From contig JAUWYT010000077.1 in the NCBI GenBank assembly GCA_030615705.1, positions 1-7,059 of the forward strand: a stretch of 7,059 nt of DNA, in the 5' to 3' direction. Position 1 is the first letter of the stretch. Each line of letters starts with the position of its first letter. The position numbers were made by a program, and so were the translations under genes. The notes under the pieces are model-generated. The model was not told the DNA's origin, made no database searches, and saw only the letters and a program-made list of their open reading frames with translations. Positions 4,190 through 7,059 of this stretch are shown in pieces. Source of the stretch: Chloroflexota bacterium. GTDB taxonomy: Bacteria; Chloroflexota; Anaerolineae; VGOG01.

Positions 4190-6208
4190 ATGGCCTTCCA
4201 GCTTGTATCGGATTTCCAACCCACCGGCGACCAGCCCCAGGCTATCGAGAAGCTGGTGGAGGGGATCCGCAAGGGCTACAAGCACCAGACTCTGCTGGGG
4301 GCCACAGGCACAGGGAAGACCTATGTCATGGCCCAAGTCATCGAGCAGGTGCAGCGCCCAACCCTGGTGATGTGTCACAATAAGACCCTCGCTGCCCAGC
4401 TCTACGCCGAGTTTCGTGAGTTCTTCCCCCACAACGCGGTGGAGTACTTCGTCAGTTACTACTATTACTACCAGCCCGAAGCCTTCATGCCGCGCTACGA
4501 CCTTTACATTGAGAAGGACGCCTCCATCAACGAGGAGATTGACCGCCTGCGACTGGCGTCTACCTCGTCCCTCTTCTCCCGCCGCGACGTGGTCATCGTG
4601 GCCTCGGTCTCCTGCATCTACGGCATCGGGGATCCCGAAGAGTATGGCAAGGTGGTGGTCAGCCTGCACCAGGGGCAAACCCGCAGGCGAGACAAGGTGC
4701 TGCGCCACCTGGTGGACATCCACTACGAGCGCAACGATGTGGACTTCGCCCGCGGCCGCTTCCGGGTGCGGGGCGACACCCTGGAGGTCTTTCCCGCCTA
4801 CAGCGACCTGGCCTACCGGGTGGAGTTCTGGGGCGATGAAATAGACCGCATCACCGAGATAGAGCCCCTGACCGGCGAAGTGCTGACCGAGCACCCGGCC
4901 ATCGCTATCTATCCGGCCAAGCACTTCATCACCCCCCAGGAGAAGCTGACTCTGGCCCTGCGGGACATCGAGGCAGAACTGGAGGAGCGACTGGCGGAGC
5001 TCAAGGCTCAGGGGAAGCTCCTGGAAGCCCAGCGTCTGCAGCAGCGCACCAAATACGACCTGGAGATGCTGCGCGAGGTCGGCTACTGCGCTGGCATTGA
5101 GAACTACTCCCGCCACCTCTCCCAGCGCGCGCCCGGCAGCCCTCCCTGGACCCTCCTCGACTACTTCCCCGACGACTTCCTGCTCTTCGTTGACGAGTCC
5201 CACATGACCATCCCCCAGGTGCGGGGCATGTACCACGGCGACGTCTCCCGCAAGAATACCCTGGTGGAATATGGCTTCCGGCTGCCCAGTGCCCTGGACA
5301 ACCGTCCCCTGAGCTTCGAGGAGTTCGAAAAGAGGATCAGCCAGGTCATCTACACCTCGGCCACGCCGAGGCCCTACGAGCTGGAACACTCGGCCCAGGT
5401 GGTGGAGCAGATCATCCGCCCCACCGGCCTGGTGGATCCCGAGATCGCGGTCAAGCCGGTCAGGGGCCAGATAGACGACCTGATCCACCAGATCAACCAG
5501 CGGTTACAGCGGGGAGAGCGGGCGCTGGTGACCACCCTCACCAAGCGCATGGCCGAGGACCTGGCCGATTACCTGGCCGAGATGGGGATCAAGGTGCACT
5601 ACCTGCACTCGGAGATCCAGACCCTCGAGCGAGTGGAGATACTGCGAGACCTGCGCCTGGGCATCTACGACGTGGTGGTGGGGATCAACCTGCTCAGGGA
5701 GGGATTGGATCTGCCTGAGGTGTCGCTGGTAGCGATCCTCGACGCCGATAAGGCGGGCTTCCTGAGAAGTGACCAGGCCCTCATCCAGACCATCGGCCGG
5801 GCAGCCCGCCACGTCAACGGCCAGGTGATCATGTACGCCGACGGGCTCACCGACTCCATGAAGCGGGCCATTGACGAAACCAACCGCCGGCGCAGCATCC
5901 AGACAGCTTACAACGAAGAGCACGGCATCGAGCCCAGGAGCATCGTCAAGGAAGTGCGCGACCTGACCGACCGGGTGAGGGCTGTGGCCGAGGAGCGTGC
6001 CGAGTACCGAGTGGCGGCGGAGATACCCAAGCACGAGCTGGCCCGTTTGATCAAGGAGCTGGAGAGGCAGATGAAGGCTGCCGCCCAGTCGCTGGAGTTC
6101 GAGAAAGCGGCCCTCCTGCGCGACCAGATCTTCGACCTGCGGCGTGAACTGTCGGACATGGACGAGGACGTACCCGAGTGGGAGAGAGTGAGAAAACTGG
6201 GGCGTTGA
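4190..6208 (+). CDS. uvrB: Excinuclease ABC subunit UvrB
   Basis: UvrB is the central damage-verifying helicase-like subunit of nucleotide excision repair: it is loaded on DNA by UvrA, probes the lesion with a beta-hairpin, and recruits UvrC for incision. The 672 residues match the usual full length (about 670). In order: Walker A GATGTGKT (37-44); the Tyr-rich beta-hairpin region '[19 protein letters not shown]' (86-104); the DEAD-box-like DESH (335-338) in '[21 protein letters not shown]'; helicase motif V '[13 protein letters not shown]' (498-510); motif VI 'QTIGRAAR' (533-540); and the C-terminal UVR domain (about 615-655) that contacts UvrC. GAGGAG sits a few bases before the chosen ATG. 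A GAAC-N4-GTTC box upstream suggests SOS control. The next gene follows after 11 bases. All key motifs look intact. Confidence 0.99.
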   Translation: MAFQLVSDFQPTGDQPQAIEKLVEGIRKGYKHQTLLGATGTGKTYVMAQVIEQVQRPTLVMCHNKTLAAQLYAEFREFFPHNAVEYFVSYYYYYQPEAFMPRYDLYIEKDASINEEIDRLRLASTSSLFSRRDVVIVASVSCIYGIGDPEEYGKVVVSLHQGQTRRRDKVLRHLVDIHYERNDVDFARGRFRVRGDTLEVFPAYSDLAYRVEFWGDEIDRITEIEPLTGEVLTEHPAIAIYPAKHFITPQEKLTLALRDIEAELEERLAELKAQGKLLEAQRLQQRTKYDLEMLREVGYCAGIENYSRHLSQRAPGSPPWTLLDYFPDDFLLFVDESHMTIPQVRGMYHGDVSRKNTLVEYGFRLPSALDNRPLSFEEFEKRISQVIYTSATPRPYELEHSAQVVEQIIRPTGLVDPEIAVKPVRGQIDDLIHQINQRLQRGERALVTTLTKRMAEDLADYLAEMGIKVHYLHSEIQTLERVEILRDLRLGIYDVVVGINLLREGLDLPEVSLVAILDADKAGFLRSDQALIQTIGRAARHVNGQVIMYADGLTDSMKRAIDETNRRRSIQTAYNEEHGIEPRSIVKEVRDLTDRVRAVAEERAEYRVAAEIPKHELARLIKELERQMKAAAQSLEFEKAALLRDQIFDLRRELSDMDEDVPEWERVRKLGR

Positions 6209-6219
6209 GAGGTGAAGAG

Positions 6220-7059
6220 ATGCTTCCCAGCCACCTCAACTTATACCGCAATGGTGAACTGGCCCGCCGCATCGAGCGGGCTTATGCTTCTTTGGAGGAT
6301 TGCCGCCTCTGCCCGCGGGAGTGCGGGGTGAACCGCCTGCAGGGGAAGCAGGGTTTTTGCCGAGTAGGAGCGAAGCCCAAGGTAGCCAGTTGGAATGTGC
6401 ATCCCTGGGAGGAGCCGCCCATCAGCGGGACCCACGGCTCAGGCACTATCTTCTTCTCCAGTTGCACGGGCCGCTGTCTCTTCTGCCAGAACTATCCCAT
6501 CAGCCAACTGGGGGTAGGCAACGAGGTCTCCGTTGAACGCCTGGCGGAGATGATGCTGGAACTACAACACAAGGGCTGCCACAACATCAACCTGGTAACC
6601 CCGACCCACTTCGTGCCCCAGATCCTGGCCGCCCTACCCTACGCCATCGAGAGGGGCCTCCGCCTCCCCCTGGTCTACAACACCAGCGGCTACGATACAG
6701 TGGAGGTACTGGAGCTCCTCGAAGGCGTGGTGGACATCTACTTGCCCGACGCCAAGTACACCGACGACGAAACCGCCCGCCGTCTGTCGGGCTTCGTACG
6801 TTATGTAGAGGCCAACCGCGCCGCCCTCAAGGAGATGTACCGCCAGGTGGGCGAAGAGTTGGTTCTGGACGGCGGGGGCATCGCCCGACGGGGCCTCATC
6901 GTCCGCCACCTGGTCCTACCCGACGACCTGGCAGACACGCCAAAGGTGCTGCGCTGGCTCGCCGAGAACTTATCACCTCGCGTCCACGTCAGCCTGATGG
7001 ATCAGTACTTCCCCGCTCATAAGGCCGTAGGCCATCCCATTCTGGGTCGCAAGATCACC
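6220..7059 (+). CDS. Radical SAM protein of the PflX/pyruvate formate-lyase-activating-enzyme-like family (3' end beyond window)
   Basis: The frame is open for 280 codons to the window's end, so the gene is incomplete on the right. It belongs with uncharacterised Fe-S proteins often labelled putative pyruvate formate-lyase activating enzyme (COG1313/PflX). The radical SAM [4Fe-4S] motif is C82-x3-C86-x2-C89 (SSCTGRCLFCQNY), which would bind the cluster that cleaves S-adenosylmethionine. An N-terminal Cys set (C28, C31, C35 in CRLCPRECGVNR, and C47 in GFCRVG) is typical of this family and could hold zinc or a second cluster. 'NLVTPTHFVPQI' and 'DIYLPDAKYTD' are conserved family stretches. The strong ribosome-binding sequence GAGGTGAAGAG fills the gap after the uvrB stop, so the two genes are probably co-transcribed. 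Family lengths suggest a few dozen residues are missing. The substrate is unknown. Confidence 0.93.
   Translation, partial: MLPSHLNLYRNGELARRIERAYASLEDCRLCPRECGVNRLQGKQGFCRVGAKPKVASWNVHPWEEPPISGTHGSGTIFFSSCTGRCLFCQNYPISQLGVGNEVSVERLAEMMLELQHKGCHNINLVTPTHFVPQILAALPYAIERGLRLPLVYNTSGYDTVEVLELLEGVVDIYLPDAKYTDDETARRLSGFVRYVEANRAALKEMYRQVGEELVLDGGGIARRGLIVRHLVLPDDLADTPKVLRWLAENLSPRVHVSLMDQYFPAHKAVGHPILGRKIT

Noticed and set aside
4121..5488. A 455-codon open frame on the minus strand opposite uvrB
   Set aside because: It is antisense to the fully conserved uvrB frame and its translation is low-complexity (rich in V, L, H, G, Q), as expected from the complement of GC-rich coding sequence. No family motif is visible.

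Overview
This 7,059-base window is moderately GC-rich bacterial chromosome. It joins a housekeeping DNA-repair block on the right to a rearranged accessory stretch on the left. No gene here fixes the taxonomy. The GC-rich uvrB, the style of the small toxin-antitoxin genes, the C-terminal anchor remnant and the 'SPHRL-HTLATRL' recombinase recall Chloroflexota (Anaerolineae-like) genomes; that is an inference from memory, not a demonstrated assignment.

Layout. (1) 23-515, plus strand: an intact, overlapping Phd/YefM-type antitoxin and RelE/ParE-type toxin. (2) 532-2190, minus strand: a two-gene operon of a dolichol-phosphate-mannose-synthase-like family 2 glycosyltransferase and a zinc-ribbon SAM methyltransferase, with a good sigma70-type promoter at 2229-2257. 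(3) 2425-2913, minus strand: a decayed tyrosine recombinase. It has lost its N-terminal part, has Pro in place of the catalytic Arg of the HxxR box, and is split in frame by about 129 bases of 13-bp tandem repeats. (4) 2967-3483, plus strand: a second antitoxin-toxin pair whose toxin frame is cut by an in-frame TGA. (5) 3485-3628, plus strand: the 3' end of a lost surface-protein gene (C-terminal membrane anchor with Arg-rich tail), apparently carrying an in-frame 24-bp repeat, followed by a probable terminator. (6) 3718-4128, plus strand: an orphan CopG-type antitoxin with its own near-consensus promoter and a small palindrome between the promoter boxes. (7) 4190-7059, plus strand: uvrB, preceded by a GAAC-N4-GTTC (LexA/SOS-type) box, and 11 bases downstream a radical SAM protein (PflX/COG1313 type) that runs off the window.

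How it fits together: the left 4 kb looks like a site of repeated insertion and decay, with three antitoxin loci, a dead recombinase, a gene stump and palindromic or tandem repeats, next to a conserved uvrB operon. The most unusual observation is that two unrelated gene remnants each appear to contain a repeat whose length is a multiple of three (129 and 24 bases) and which leaves the frame open. The SOS-type box before uvrB is the clearest regulatory observation. I found no RNA genes, CRISPR array or complete mobile element.
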